From NCBI GenBank assembly GCA_003140595.1, contig PLKG01000129.1, forward strand, positions 1-50,314: DNA of 50,314 bases. The letters run 5' to 3'. This document shows positions 1 to 8,689 of this stretch, piece by piece; position 1 is the stretch's first letter; each line of letters starts with the position of its first letter. The translations under genes and the position numbers were made by a program. Source of the stretch: Acidimicrobiaceae bacterium (GTDB taxonomy: Bacteria; Actinomycetota; Acidimicrobiia; Acidimicrobiales; Bog-793). The notes beneath the pieces are model-generated. The model saw only the letters and a program-made list of their open reading frames with translations. It did not search any database and was not told where the DNA came from.

Positions 1-505
1 GCTCAGTGTTTAGGAACGGTTCGTTGGATTCTCGGATCTTCGCCTTGGCCCGGCTTATCCGCTGGGCCATCGTCGCTTCGGGCACGAGAAACGCAGCGGC
101 AATCTCGCGTGTCGTGAGTCCGCCGATCGCCCGAAGGGTCAACGGGATCGAGCCGGTTGGAGTCAGCGCCGGATGACAGCACATGAACATGAGAATGAGG
201 GTGTCATCGGACCCCGGTGCCGGATCCGGAGGATTCCGAGACCACGATCCAGCGAGCTCCTCACGCCTGCGTCGGGCATCATCGCGTCGATACTGCTCCC
301 CCATGCGCCGCAAGGCCACTCTGATCAGCCAGCCCACTGGATGTTCGGGCACTCCGCTCACCGGCCACTTCTCGGTGGCGACTATGAGTGCCTCCTGCAC
401 AGCGTCTTCGGCATCCGCGAAGTTCCCGTAGCGCCGAGCGACTGCACCGAGGGCCTGTGGCGCCAACTCGCGCAGCAGTCCCTCGGTGCCCGACGCCCTG
501 CTCAC
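1..505 (-). CDS. RNA polymerase ECF sigma factor, ECF42-like (3' part missing)
   Basis: An extracytoplasmic-function sigma factor that would direct RNA polymerase to a small regulon. The first 168 residues are visible; the C-terminal part lies beyond base 1. Region 2 (about residues 10-75) contains a DAEDAVQEA helix and a WLIRVALRR segment. A linker follows, then region 4 with the promoter-recognition helix-turn-helix around GLTTREIAAAFLVPEATMAQ. The MFMCCHPALT segment just before region 4 is typical of the sigma group with a long C-terminal SnoaL/TPR-like extension (DUF6596, ECF42). The GTG start at 505 overlaps the TGA of the upstream DGPF gene as GTGA, so the two are translationally coupled. 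The pairing with a DGPF protein is the hallmark of ECF42. Group assignment is by motif and context only. Confidence 0.88.
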   Translation of the reverse strand, partial: MSRASGTEGLLRELAPQALGAVARRYGNFADAEDAVQEALIVATEKWPVSGVPEHPVGWLIRVALRRMGEQYRRDDARRRREELAGSWSRNPPDPAPGSDDTLILMFMCCHPALTPTGSIPLTLRAIGGLTTREIAAAFLVPEATMAQRISRAKAKIRESNEPFLNTE

Positions 506-903
506 AGTTCGGGATCGGGTGCGCTCAGCACCTCGCGAACCTCGATGCGCTGTCCGATTGGAGCACCGGCTCGTCCCGGTGCCGCCGAGATCCGGGCGGC
601 GAGTTCGACGGCCCGTTCCGTCGATTCGACGTCCACGATGCGATAGCCCGCTAGCAGCTCCTTACCTTCGGGAAACGGCCCGTCGGTCACGACGGGTGGG
701 CTGGCCCCATCGGAGAGGACGAACTTGGCCTGATCGGGCCCGGCAAGTCCCTGGGCATCCACCAGCTCGCCGTTCTCACCGAGCTCCTGGTTGAGCGCCA
801 TCTGGAACGCGATGTGCGCCTTGATCTCCTCGGGGGTCCACTCGGTCATGGGTGTCGACTCCAACTCGACCCCGCCATAATTCTGAATGAGCATGAATCG
901 CAT
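502..903 (-). CDS. YCII/DGPF-domain protein, partner of the ECF sigma factor
   Basis: A 133-residue soluble protein of the YCII-related family. It carries the diagnostic VVTDGPFPEGKELLAGY segment around residues 70-86, which gives the family its DGPF name. The start is the ATG at 901-903, preceded by a GGAAGGA ribosome site; an upstream in-frame extension is possible but lacks any family sequence. These proteins are genetically linked to ECF42 sigma factors and are usually the main targets of them. Their biochemical role is not settled, with a signalling or small-molecule-binding role suspected. It ends in GTGA overlap with the sigma gene, so both are made from one message. Family assignment is firm; function is unknown. 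Confidence 0.9.
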   Translation of the reverse strand: MRFMLIQNYGGVELESTPMTEWTPEEIKAHIAFQMALNQELGENGELVDAQGLAGPDQAKFVLSDGASPPVVTDGPFPEGKELLAGYRIVDVESTERAVELAARISAAPGRAGAPIGQRIEVREVLSAPDPEL

Positions 904-975
904 AACGCCGTCCTTCCTCGTCGGGAGCACCCCGGCGGTGCCGCCCACCAGGGTGTTGAAGCTGGAGACGATTTT

Positions 976-981
976 TCGACA
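976..981 (-). promoter_or_regulatory. candidate -35 element for the ECF42-type sigma factor
   Basis: The hexamer TGTCGA on the minus strand lies about 75 bases upstream of the DGPF gene start. TGTCGA is the -35 type reported for ECF42 promoters. I do not see a convincing CGTC or CGAC -10 at normal spacing, so this is only a candidate. Confidence 0.25.
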
Positions 982-1492
982 CGTCGGGCCAGATTCCTTC
1001 TGCCCAACCACGGGTATAGCTGTACGGCCACCAATCGGGTCTACCGAACCCACTGACAGCGGGTGGCGGTTCCCTGGCCAGACCGCCGGCTTTGGCAGGT
1101 CACGTACCGGGATTGTTGGTGTTCACCCGGACTACGACTTTTCTGCCAAGTGTTCAACGCGCCCGAATGTGCCGTTCGGGGGCAGTCGCGAAGTACAGAT
1201 TACGCGGACTGAACGACGACGTTGGCACACGAACAACAACGCATAACGGTGCGGTGCGGTGGTCGGTCAGCGCCGAGCCCTTCCGACTCGGATACGTCTA
1301 GCGATCTTGGCTGTGTCAAGAACCGGGACGCCCAGATCACCCATTTGCGAGCTGGTCTTAACATCAAGGCGCCTTCCGAAGCCGTCCCGAACTACAGGGC
1401 GCAGCGCCACCGATTTGATCCGGCGCGGCCCAACGGCAGGAGAGATGACACCGCCACGGCTTGCTGCGTTCAGCGTTGCCGCAGGCGGCCCG

Positions 1493-1518
1493 CCGGGGAT
1501 GGATAGCGCGATCCCCGG
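1493..1518. terminator. inverted repeat, possible terminator of pheA
   Basis: CCGGGGAT at 1493-1500 pairs perfectly with ATCCCCGG at 1511-1518 across a 10-base loop, about 130 bases past the pheA stop. There is no T-run, so a factor-independent terminator is only possible. Confidence 0.35.
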
Positions 1519-1648
1519 CAAACTCGGCCAGTCCCCACGAACGCCCAGCACAGAGAGGCTGTTCGCTGACCTGGTTACGCGTGCGCGTAGAGCCGCTCGC
1601 GTGCGCCAAGTTCGGCCTCACGACCTCCGCGCGACCGTCCGCCAATTA

Positions 1649-2602
1649 CTAATCCTCCTCGGGCCGGACCCGCGACCGAAGGTTTCGCAACCAAGCGTCG
1701 GCTTCCGCGCGCGCAGCTGCTATCTGCTCGCGTCGCTTGGGCCCACGCTCCCCGAATGCCGGGTAGGAACCGAGGAACTTCACCGAGGCGAGCTCGCTGT
1801 GCAGTTGCTTCAAGCAGTCGCCAACGACCTCGTCGCTCAAGTGACCCTCGAGCTCGATGACAAAGCAGTAGTCGCCAAGGCCGAGTTTGGTCGGACGCGA
1901 CTCGATCTTGGTGAGGTTCAGGTTCCGCGCGGCGAACTGGCCGAGAATCTGGTGCAGGTTGCCGGGACGGTCTGCCTGCTGAAAGCACACCAGACTCGTG
2001 CGGTCGTGGCCCGTGGGAGGCGACAACATCCCTCGCGCCACCAGCACGAAACGAGTCTGGTTACCCGGATGGTCCTCCACCTGTTCCATGACGGTCTCGA
2101 GGCCATAGAGGCGCCCCGCTATGGCGGGTGCAATCGCCCCGGTCCCGTCCGGCTCGGCTTCACCGACCATCCGGGCCGCCTCTGCGGTCGAGGTCGCGTG
2201 CACCAACTCCACGCCGTTCAGACGTTCGTGCAGGAAACGACGACATTGGGCGAGCGCGACCGGGATGGAGACGACCCGCCGAATGTCGGCAAGATCGGTC
2301 CCATCCGGCGCGAGAAGATCAAGATGGATGTCGAGCACATGCTCCAACTGAATGAACAGCTCGGCGTCGAAGACGAGGTGATCGAGGGTTGCGCTGACCG
2401 TGCCCTCGATCGAATTCTCGATCGGGACGAACGCCGCGTCGACCTCGCACTCATTTGCTGCATCGAGGGCGTCGGCGATCGTCGACATCGCGATGGGCTC
2501 AGCATTGGCCAGGATCGAGACCGATAAGAGGGCTTCTTGACTGAAAGTGCCCTCGGGACCGAGAAACGCGATCCGCTTCCAAGTCTGCACGGGTGTGGCC
2601 AT
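1649..2602 (-). CDS. pheA: prephenate dehydratase
   Basis: Converts prephenate to phenylpyruvate in cytosolic phenylalanine synthesis. The 317-residue protein is a monofunctional dehydratase of usual length for Actinobacteria. The N-terminal catalytic domain opens with FLGPEGTFSQEA (about residues 13-24). It carries PIENSIEGTVSATLD and the NQTRF block with the catalytic Thr near residue 183. The C-terminal ACT domain, the phenylalanine feedback site, begins around DRTSLVCFQQADRPGNLH and has the ESRPTKLGLGDYCF motif. The ATG at 2602 is separated from the divergent larB ATG by only 21 bases. No chorismate mutase domain is fused. The identification is firm. Confidence 0.96.
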   Translation of the reverse strand: MATPVQTWKRIAFLGPEGTFSQEALLSVSILANAEPIAMSTIADALDAANECEVDAAFVPIENSIEGTVSATLDHLVFDAELFIQLEHVLDIHLDLLAPDGTDLADIRRVVSIPVALAQCRRFLHERLNGVELVHATSTAEAARMVGEAEPDGTGAIAPAIAGRLYGLETVMEQVEDHPGNQTRFVLVARGMLSPPTGHDRTSLVCFQQADRPGNLHQILGQFAARNLNLTKIESRPTKLGLGDYCFVIELEGHLSDEVVGDCLKQLHSELASVKFLGSYPAFGERGPKRREQIAAARAEADAWLRNLRSRVRPEED

Positions 2603-2611
2603 GAGGGCAGG

Positions 2612-2617
2612 ATAGTA
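2612..2617 (-). promoter_or_regulatory. candidate -10 element of pheA
   Basis: TACTAT on the minus strand sits 9 bases before the pheA ATG, inside the 21-base spacer shared with larB. This spacing implies a leaderless or nearly leaderless transcript. It fits the TAnnnT pattern seen before other genes in this window. Confidence 0.4.
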
Positions 2618-2623
2618 ATACCC

Positions 2624-3385
2624 ATGGACGAGCTAGCAATCAGAAGACTGGTCGAGGATCTTCAATCTGGCGCCTGTTCGCCTGACGACGCCGTGAGGCA
2701 ACTGAGGATGCTGCCGTTCACGGAGCTGGGCTTTGCGAAGGTCGATCATCACAGGACCCTTCGCCAAGGGCTGCCTGAGGCCGTCTACGGGCCTGGCAAG
2801 ACGCCCGCGCAGTGCGCGGCAATCGTTGCCGAGCTGCTCGCCGCCAGTGGCGGTGGTCCAGTCCTGCTGACTCGGGCTGACCAGGCACAGGTCGCCGCGT
2901 CACTCGAAGCTTCGCCTGGAGGACGCCGGACACCCTTGGAGCCGGAGCTGGGCCGCCTCTCCACGGTCGTTTGGCGACAGCAGCCGGATCGGAATGGGAG
3001 CGTGCTCATCTGCACGGCCGGGACCGGCGATCTTCCGGTGGCCGAGGAATGCACTGCTGTCCTTCGCGCTTTCGGCTTCTCGCCGTCGCTGCTCGGCGAC
3101 TGCGGGGTGGCCGGTGTACATCGCCTCTTCGCGTCGATCGAAGCCGTCACGAACGCGGATGTCGTAATCGTCATCGCCGGAATGGAAGGTGCTCTGCCCA
3201 GCCTCGTTGCCGGCTTGACACCCGCACCTGTGATCGCGGTACCAACGAGCGTCGGCTATGGAGCCTCGCTGGAGGGAGTGACAGCATTGCTAGCCATGCA
3301 CGCCTCGTGCGCAGCAGGGATCACAGTCGTCGGGATCGACAACGGTTTTGGTGCGGCATGTGCGGTGGCAAGGGTGCTCCGATGA
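2624..3385 (+). CDS. larB: nickel pincer cofactor biosynthesis protein LarB
   Basis: LarB carboxylates and hydrolyses nicotinic acid adenine dinucleotide to pyridinium-3,5-biscarboxylic acid mononucleotide, the first step toward the nickel-pincer nucleotide of lactate racemase-type enzymes. The 253-residue protein has the PurE/AIR-carboxylase-like C-terminal half: GTGDLPVAEEC, GDCGVAGVHRL, AGMEGALPSLVAGL, VPTSVGYGAS and GIDNGFGAA. I start it at the ATG at 2624, where family similarity begins (MDELAIRRLVEDLQSG); upstream in-frame codons overlap pheA. Its TGA overlaps the larC ATG as ATGA. LarE and a LarA-type enzyme are not in this window. Confidence 0.95.
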   Translation: MDELAIRRLVEDLQSGACSPDDAVRQLRMLPFTELGFAKVDHHRTLRQGLPEAVYGPGKTPAQCAAIVAELLAASGGGPVLLTRADQAQVAASLEASPGGRRTPLEPELGRLSTVVWRQQPDRNGSVLICTAGTGDLPVAEECTAVLRAFGFSPSLLGDCGVAGVHRLFASIEAVTNADVVIVIAGMEGALPSLVAGLTPAPVIAVPTSVGYGASLEGVTALLAMHASCAAGITVVGIDNGFGAACAVARVLR

Positions 3386-4686
3386 CCAGTGGAAACGACC
3401 GGAGCGACGAGGTGGCAACCAACAGGGGACGTGGGAGCGGGACCGTGGGACGTGTCGCCTGGTTTCACTGCTTCTCGGGCATCGCGGGAGACATGGCGCT
3501 TGGGAGCCTCGTCGATGCCGGAGCCGATCCCGGCGAGCTCGGGCACATGCTCGATCGCCTTCCCATCGACGGATGGTCACTCGGGTTCGAGCCCGTGCTG
3601 CGAAATGGCATCGCCGCAACGCGAGCCGTCGTCAAAGTCCGCGATGACTCTGTAGTAAGGACGTTCCCACACGTGATGGGCATCCTCGAGGAAGCTCGGA
3701 TGCCCGATCGAGTGCGTGAACGCGCTGTCGCGGCGTTCTCGCTTCTTGCGGCTGTCGAGGGGCGCCTTCATCGGCGGCCACCTTCGCAGGTGCACTTCCA
3801 CGAAATCGGCGGCCATGACACCATCGTGGACATCGTCGGCACTGCCTCGGCACTGGAGCTGCTCGAGGTGAGTACCGTGACCGCGAGCCCGGTGGCCACC
3901 GGGCTCGGAATGGTCCGAAGCGCACACGGCCTCCTGCCTAACCCCGCTCCGGCAGTCGTCGAGCTGCTTGAAGGGATCCCCACCGAGGGACGCGACGTCG
4001 CAGTAGAGCTCACGACCCCGACGGGCGCGGCCATGCTGGCCGCCTGGGGCTCCGCGTTCGGACCGATCCCGGCCATGACGATCGAGGCGACCGGCTTCGG
4101 GGCCGGGTCGCGAGAGCTGGACGACCTTCCGAACTGCACCCAGGTGGTGATAGGCGTCCCGGCGGAGTCAGTCCGCGCTTCATCGCTCGGTAACGGTCAG
4201 CAACTCGTCCAGTTAGAGGCGAATCTCGATGACGTGACCGGTGAGACGCTCGCCCATGCGGTCGCCGTGCTGCTCGACGACGGCGCGCTGGACGCGTGGG
4301 TCATTCCGGTACTGATGAAGAAGGGAAGACCGGGCCACGTTCTCAACGTCCTGTGCGACCCTGTACTCGTCGGTGATCTCCGCCACCGTCTGGCGGCCGA
4401 AACGGGCAGCCTAGGGGTTCGTGCGCACGCCGTCGAGCGTTGGGCAGCGCCACGTGAGCTCGTTGAGGTCGAGGTCGACGGCTACCGCGTGCGGGTCAAG
4501 GTCAGCCCCGGTCGAGTCAAAGTCGAGCATTCCGACGCCGCTCATGTGGCTTCGCAGACGGGTCGGCCACTTCGCGAGGTCGCCACCCGTGCCGAGGACG
4601 CGTGGCGCCAGCGGACTGACATACCGGAGCTGGCGCCGCGTCGCGACCCCGGGCCCGGGGGACCGGTCACTCCGATGCGACCCTGA
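3382..4686 (+). CDS. larC: nickel insertion protein LarC
   Basis: LarC is the CTP-dependent nickel insertase that completes the nickel-pincer nucleotide in the cytosol. The 434-residue protein begins its family domain at WFHCFSGIAGDMALGSLVDAG, after a polar stretch of about 25 residues. It contains VHFHEIGGHDTIVDIVG, TPTGAAMLA, LEANLDDVTGE and MKKGRPGHVLNVLC. In several lactobacilli larC needs a programmed frameshift; here it is one uninterrupted frame. It is translationally coupled to larB through ATGA. Its last 20 bases overlap the 3' end of the convergent gene at 4667. The identification is firm; the acceptor enzyme is unknown from this window. Confidence 0.95.
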   Translation: MTSGNDRSDEVATNRGRGSGTVGRVAWFHCFSGIAGDMALGSLVDAGADPGELGHMLDRLPIDGWSLGFEPVLRNGIAATRAVVKVRDDSVVRTFPHVMGILEEARMPDRVRERAVAAFSLLAAVEGRLHRRPPSQVHFHEIGGHDTIVDIVGTASALELLEVSTVTASPVATGLGMVRSAHGLLPNPAPAVVELLEGIPTEGRDVAVELTTPTGAAMLAAWGSAFGPIPAMTIEATGFGAGSRELDDLPNCTQVVIGVPAESVRASSLGNGQQLVQLEANLDDVTGETLAHAVAVLLDDGALDAWVIPVLMKKGRPGHVLNVLCDPVLVGDLRHRLAAETGSLGVRAHAVERWAAPRELVEVEVDGYRVRVKVSPGRVKVEHSDAAHVASQTGRPLREVATRAEDAWRQRTDIPELAPRRDPGPGGPVTPMRP

Positions 4687-5953
4687 TCCTGACCTCGTCT
4701 GTCTGTCCTACACCTTTCGATGGGCTCGTCACGGGTCGCGCCGGGAGTTGGCCGGTGCCGACAGAGACCCAGAGCTCGTAGGAGTCGCCTGCTGCGACTG
4801 CGAGCGGCCGCAGGGTGACTTCGACCGACGACCCCGGCGCAAGTCCACCGATGCCGACTGCGGTGGAGTGGATCGGTGAGCTCGAACCCGGGTTGCGGCT
4901 GACCGCTGATTCGGCGACGACAGACGCCGCAGCCCATACGCCCGAGATCTGGGCGTTCCCAGCGTTCGCCACCACCAGGACGACCGAGACCTGATGGGTT
5001 GGCGGAAGAACCGAGGTGGATTCCAACGGCGGGAGCTGCAAGGTCGTTGTCGTCGACGAAGTGGTCGTTGACGTGGACGTAGTGGTCGGCGATGTCGTCG
5101 TCCCAGGGATCGTGGTGAGTGTCGTCGTCGTCGAAGTAGACGTGGACGTGGATGTCGTCGTCGCAAAGGTGGTAGCCGTCGGTAGCCCGGTGATCCTCAC
5201 TACCGGCGGCTGCACGGTGACGGCGACAATCGATAGGACCTCGTGGATCCGCAGCTTTGCTCCTCCGGACAGCTGTGCGACCCAGGTCGTAACCGGCGCG
5301 GCCCCCCACAAGGCGGGCTGTGTAACCCACTTCGAGACGGGGAGCCGGTCGCTCTTGCTGGAACGCGGCAGGGAGGTCACAAAGCTGCGGTAGTCCCGAT
5401 CACTCGACATCAACTCCCCGCCTGCATTGATGATGAGTGTCGCAGCCCGGGCGCGAGCCCGAACAACCGAAGCCGGAAGGGCCGAAACGGCGGATCCCCC
5501 AGCAGAGGCGGCTGGTCCTATGGCCAACTCGATTGCGCCGGTGAGCGTTCTCGCGGCGTCCGCACGGTCGGTGAGGGTGGCCTTGAGCAGCTGAGCAGAC
5601 CGGGAGATGGGCGCAGCAACGCCCAGAGTGCCGAGCTCGGCCACGCTCGCTGATGTTCCAGCGACAAGACGACCCAGGTCCGCCTCGAGCCCCGTCCGAT
5701 CAAGCGAACCCGTGCCGTTGCGTACGAGGCTCATCGTCGCAGCAAGCATCGACGATTCGTCGATAACTGGCACGACTTCTGCGACGTAGGTCTGGGCCGC
5801 GACACGGGCCGCAATGGCACCGGAGTTGACCACGTCCGCTGCTACTTCGGCAACGACGATCGCGAACACGACGACGCCGACTATTACGAGCACGACGCGT
5901 CTCGTCGACCGGCGCGCGGACGGAAAGCTCCCTCGTCGCTTGCCTGCAGTCAT
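4667..5953 (-). CDS. membrane-anchored protein with Thr/Ser-rich linker, unknown function
   Basis: I do not recognise this 428-residue protein. After a basic N-terminus (GKRRGSFPSARRSTRR) comes one transmembrane segment (about residues 20-40), followed by an extracytoplasmic Ala-rich, probably helical region to about residue 225. A low-complexity Thr/Ser linker of about 55 residues follows (encoded near 5030-5195). It ends in a beta-rich domain of about 130 residues with VVLVVANAGNAQISGVW and GLAPGSSVEVTLRPL, reminiscent of CARDB/NEW3-type adhesion-like folds. The ATG at 5953 is preceded by a TAGCTT hexamer 8 bases upstream. The gene overlaps larC tail-to-tail. A cell-envelope role is inferred from topology only. 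Confidence 0.8.
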   Translation of the reverse strand: MTAGKRRGSFPSARRSTRRVVLVIVGVVVFAIVVAEVAADVVNSGAIAARVAAQTYVAEVVPVIDESSMLAATMSLVRNGTGSLDRTGLEADLGRLVAGTSASVAELGTLGVAAPISRSAQLLKATLTDRADAARTLTGAIELAIGPAASAGGSAVSALPASVVRARARAATLIINAGGELMSSDRDYRSFVTSLPRSSKSDRLPVSKWVTQPALWGAAPVTTWVAQLSGGAKLRIHEVLSIVAVTVQPPVVRITGLPTATTFATTTSTSTSTSTTTTLTTIPGTTTSPTTTSTSTTTSSTTTTLQLPPLESTSVLPPTHQVSVVLVVANAGNAQISGVWAAASVVAESAVSRNPGSSSPIHSTAVGIGGLAPGSSVEVTLRPLAVAAGDSYELWVSVGTGQLPARPVTSPSKGVGQTDEVRIRVASE

Positions 5954-5961
5954 CGCCGAAA

Positions 5962-5967
5962 AAGCTA
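5962..5967 (-). promoter_or_regulatory. candidate leaderless -10 of the 4667-5953 gene
   Basis: TAGCTT on the minus strand stands 8 bases before the ATG at 5953, fitting the recurring TAnnnT pattern. Confidence 0.35.
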
Positions 5968-6107
5968 ATGGGTCCCAGCCAACTCCGCCGTGAGGGAGGC
6001 CGATGGCCATGTCGGTAGGGACCCGAAACATTCAGTCGCCGCGCGACAACACAGTCTCCAGTATCGATTGTGAAGATGTCGTGGGCCTGAAGCGGCCGCC
6101 GGGCCGG

Positions 6108-7325
<1,218 letters not shown>

Positions 7326-7487
7326 CTACGCTACCCAGTTGGCGTAGTGGCTTGGGGACTTCTCGCATTCGACCGCGGCACACGGCAACCTGAAAGACGC
7401 AGTCGAACTCTCGAGATGCCGGGACGCGGCCCCCTAAGGAAGCCCGAGTGAAAGTTTATCGGAGCCAACCACCGCGATGCGAGTTTC

Positions 7488-8408
7488 GTGGATACCCTGG
7501 GGCTCTTGGGCGTCTCGCCATCCGGGCGGGAGTCAGGTCCGTCCTCGGGAGCCTTCGCAGTGGACAGAGGTTGGTACCTCGATGTCAATCGCTTCGCCAC
7601 GCGAACCGCGTGGGCGCACGGCCTGATGGCGTTCTTCGCCCGCCCGCTAGCACTTGTGATCATCGCCTTCTTGCTCCTGGTTGCTCTGGTTCGCGCACGA
7701 GTGGCCGGTTTCGGCGGCACCGACCTTGACAGGATCGCGATCCTTCTGTGGGCTGCGCTGGGCGCCGCCTTGGCCTACGCGGTGTCTCTCCTGGTCGTGC
7801 ACCTCGTTGCACGCGCCCGGCCTTTCGCTGTCGTCCCGCGGGCATTAGTGCTGGTCACAAGACCAACCGGGTTCAGCTTCCCGAACGAGCACGCCGTGAT
7901 CGCGGGAGCCGTTGCCACGGGGCTCTGGCTGAGCCGCGCCCAGTTCATGGCGGCGGTCGCGACTCTGGTCGCCATCGTCGTCGCTTTGTCGGTCGTCTAC
8001 ACCGGTACGGCGTATCCCAGCGACGCGGCTGGTGGTCTGCTGATCGGAACGCTCGTAAGTCTTGTGGTCTATCCCTTCGCGATCGGGCCGCTGCGCAAGC
8101 TGGCGCATCTAGTTGCGCGATCCCCCTTGGAGTTCCTCATCGGAGGTGGCCGCCATAGAGGGCCGGTCGGTCCGGGACCTGCTGCTCACCCCGAGCTCGT
8201 CGGCGAGAGCGGTAGCTTTCGGATCCTGCCGCCTGACCAAACCCGCACCGTCCGTATCCTGCCGGACAAGACGCGAACGGCTCTAGACCTGCCACAGGGC
8301 GAGGTCGGCAACGTTCGCATCGTGCCCCCCGATGAAACCGGTTCCGTCCGGATCCTGCCTCCCGACAAATCGGGGACCGGATCCGGTGCCGACACGGCTC
8401 GCGACTGA
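7488..8408 (+). CDS. PAP2-superfamily membrane protein with degenerate active site and repeat tail
   Basis: A 306-residue membrane protein with about five transmembrane helices, of the phosphatidic acid phosphatase type 2 / BcrC undecaprenyl-diphosphatase fold. Motif 1 keeps RP (VARARPF) but lacks the usual Lys. Motif 2 is FPNEH, keeping the His. Motif 3 should read SR-x5-H-x3-D but reads SV-x5-A-x3-D: the Arg is Val169, the nucleophilic His is Ala175, and only Asp179 remains. It is therefore probably not an active phosphatase. The C-terminal tail (residues about 240-300) has five degenerate copies of an RILPPD unit. The GTG at 7488 is the likely start; a later GTG at 7560 is possible. It is divergent from the sulfoquinovose synthase. 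Confidence 0.82.
   Translation: MDTLGLLGVSPSGRESGPSSGAFAVDRGWYLDVNRFATRTAWAHGLMAFFARPLALVIIAFLLLVALVRARVAGFGGTDLDRIAILLWAALGAALAYAVSLLVVHLVARARPFAVVPRALVLVTRPTGFSFPNEHAVIAGAVATGLWLSRAQFMAAVATLVAIVVALSVVYTGTAYPSDAAGGLLIGTLVSLVVYPFAIGPLRKLAHLVARSPLEFLIGGGRHRGPVGPGPAAHPELVGESGSFRILPPDQTRTVRILPDKTRTALDLPQGEVGNVRIVPPDETGSVRILPPDKSGTGSGADTARD
8208..8395 (+). repeat. tandem coding repeat in the PAP2-like tail (RILPPD units)
   Basis: Five consecutive coding units give FRILPPDQT, VRILPDKT, ALDLPQGEV, VRIVPPDET and VRILPPDKS. The repeat is degenerate at DNA level and forms a hydrophilic tail after the membrane domain. Confidence 0.7.
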
Positions 8409-8454
8409 ACTTAGGCTGGTCATCAATACATCTGGGCGCGAAGCTCAGGACGGT

Positions 8455-8526
8455 GCCGGTGTGGCGCAGAGGAAGCGCAGGCGACTTGTAATCGTCAGGC
8501 CGTGGGTTCGAGTCCCACCACCGGCT
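8455..8526 (+). tRNA. tRNA-Thr(TGT)
   Basis: A complete cloverleaf can be folded. The acceptor GCCGGTG pairs with CACCGGC (8519-8525). The D stem is GCGC/GCGC. The anticodon stem GGCGA/TCGTC closes the loop CTTGTAA with anticodon TGT. The T stem is GTGGG/CCCAC with loop TTCGAGT. CCA is not encoded. The anticodon reads ACA codons. Confidence 0.95.
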
Positions 8527-8689
8527 CTCTGTGATGTCGCGAAACATCGGAGACTATGTCTCGGGACATCGTGGACGGTTGTCCCGAGACGTGACTAGCC
8601 GGCAGAGTCGTCTCCCGCTCCAGGCGACCATTGTCCGAGTCGCGTCACGAAGCCTGTGCAAATGTCCAACGATCAGCGATGATGATCCG

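Larger units (their letters stand above)
904..1648. other. 745-base stretch without a supported gene
   Basis: This stretch lies between the DGPF gene and the end of pheA. It holds the upstream region of the sigma operon, a hairpin at 1162-1180 (CCCGAA, seven-base loop, TTCGGG) and a perfect 8-base inverted repeat at 1493-1518. On the plus strand, 1541-1657 can be read as a short peptide resembling the C-terminal box of tyrosine recombinases (PHDLRAT). It has no convincing start, no complete domain and runs into antisense of pheA. No intact gene is seen. Confidence 0.6.

Noticed and set aside
1259-2527. Long plus-strand open frame of 422 codons
   Set aside because: Nearly all of it lies antisense to pheA, which has clear prephenate dehydratase motifs; codon pattern and lack of homology mark it as a shadow.
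2971-3381. Extended start of larC inside larB
   Set aside because: The upstream in-frame codons are shadow of larB; family similarity starts after the ATG at 3382, which overlaps the larB stop as ATGA.
5016-5195. GTC/GAC-rich low-complexity tract resembling a short tandem repeat or CRISPR-like array
   Set aside because: It is simply the codon-level repeat of the Thr/Ser linker in the 4667-5953 gene; there are no regular spacers.
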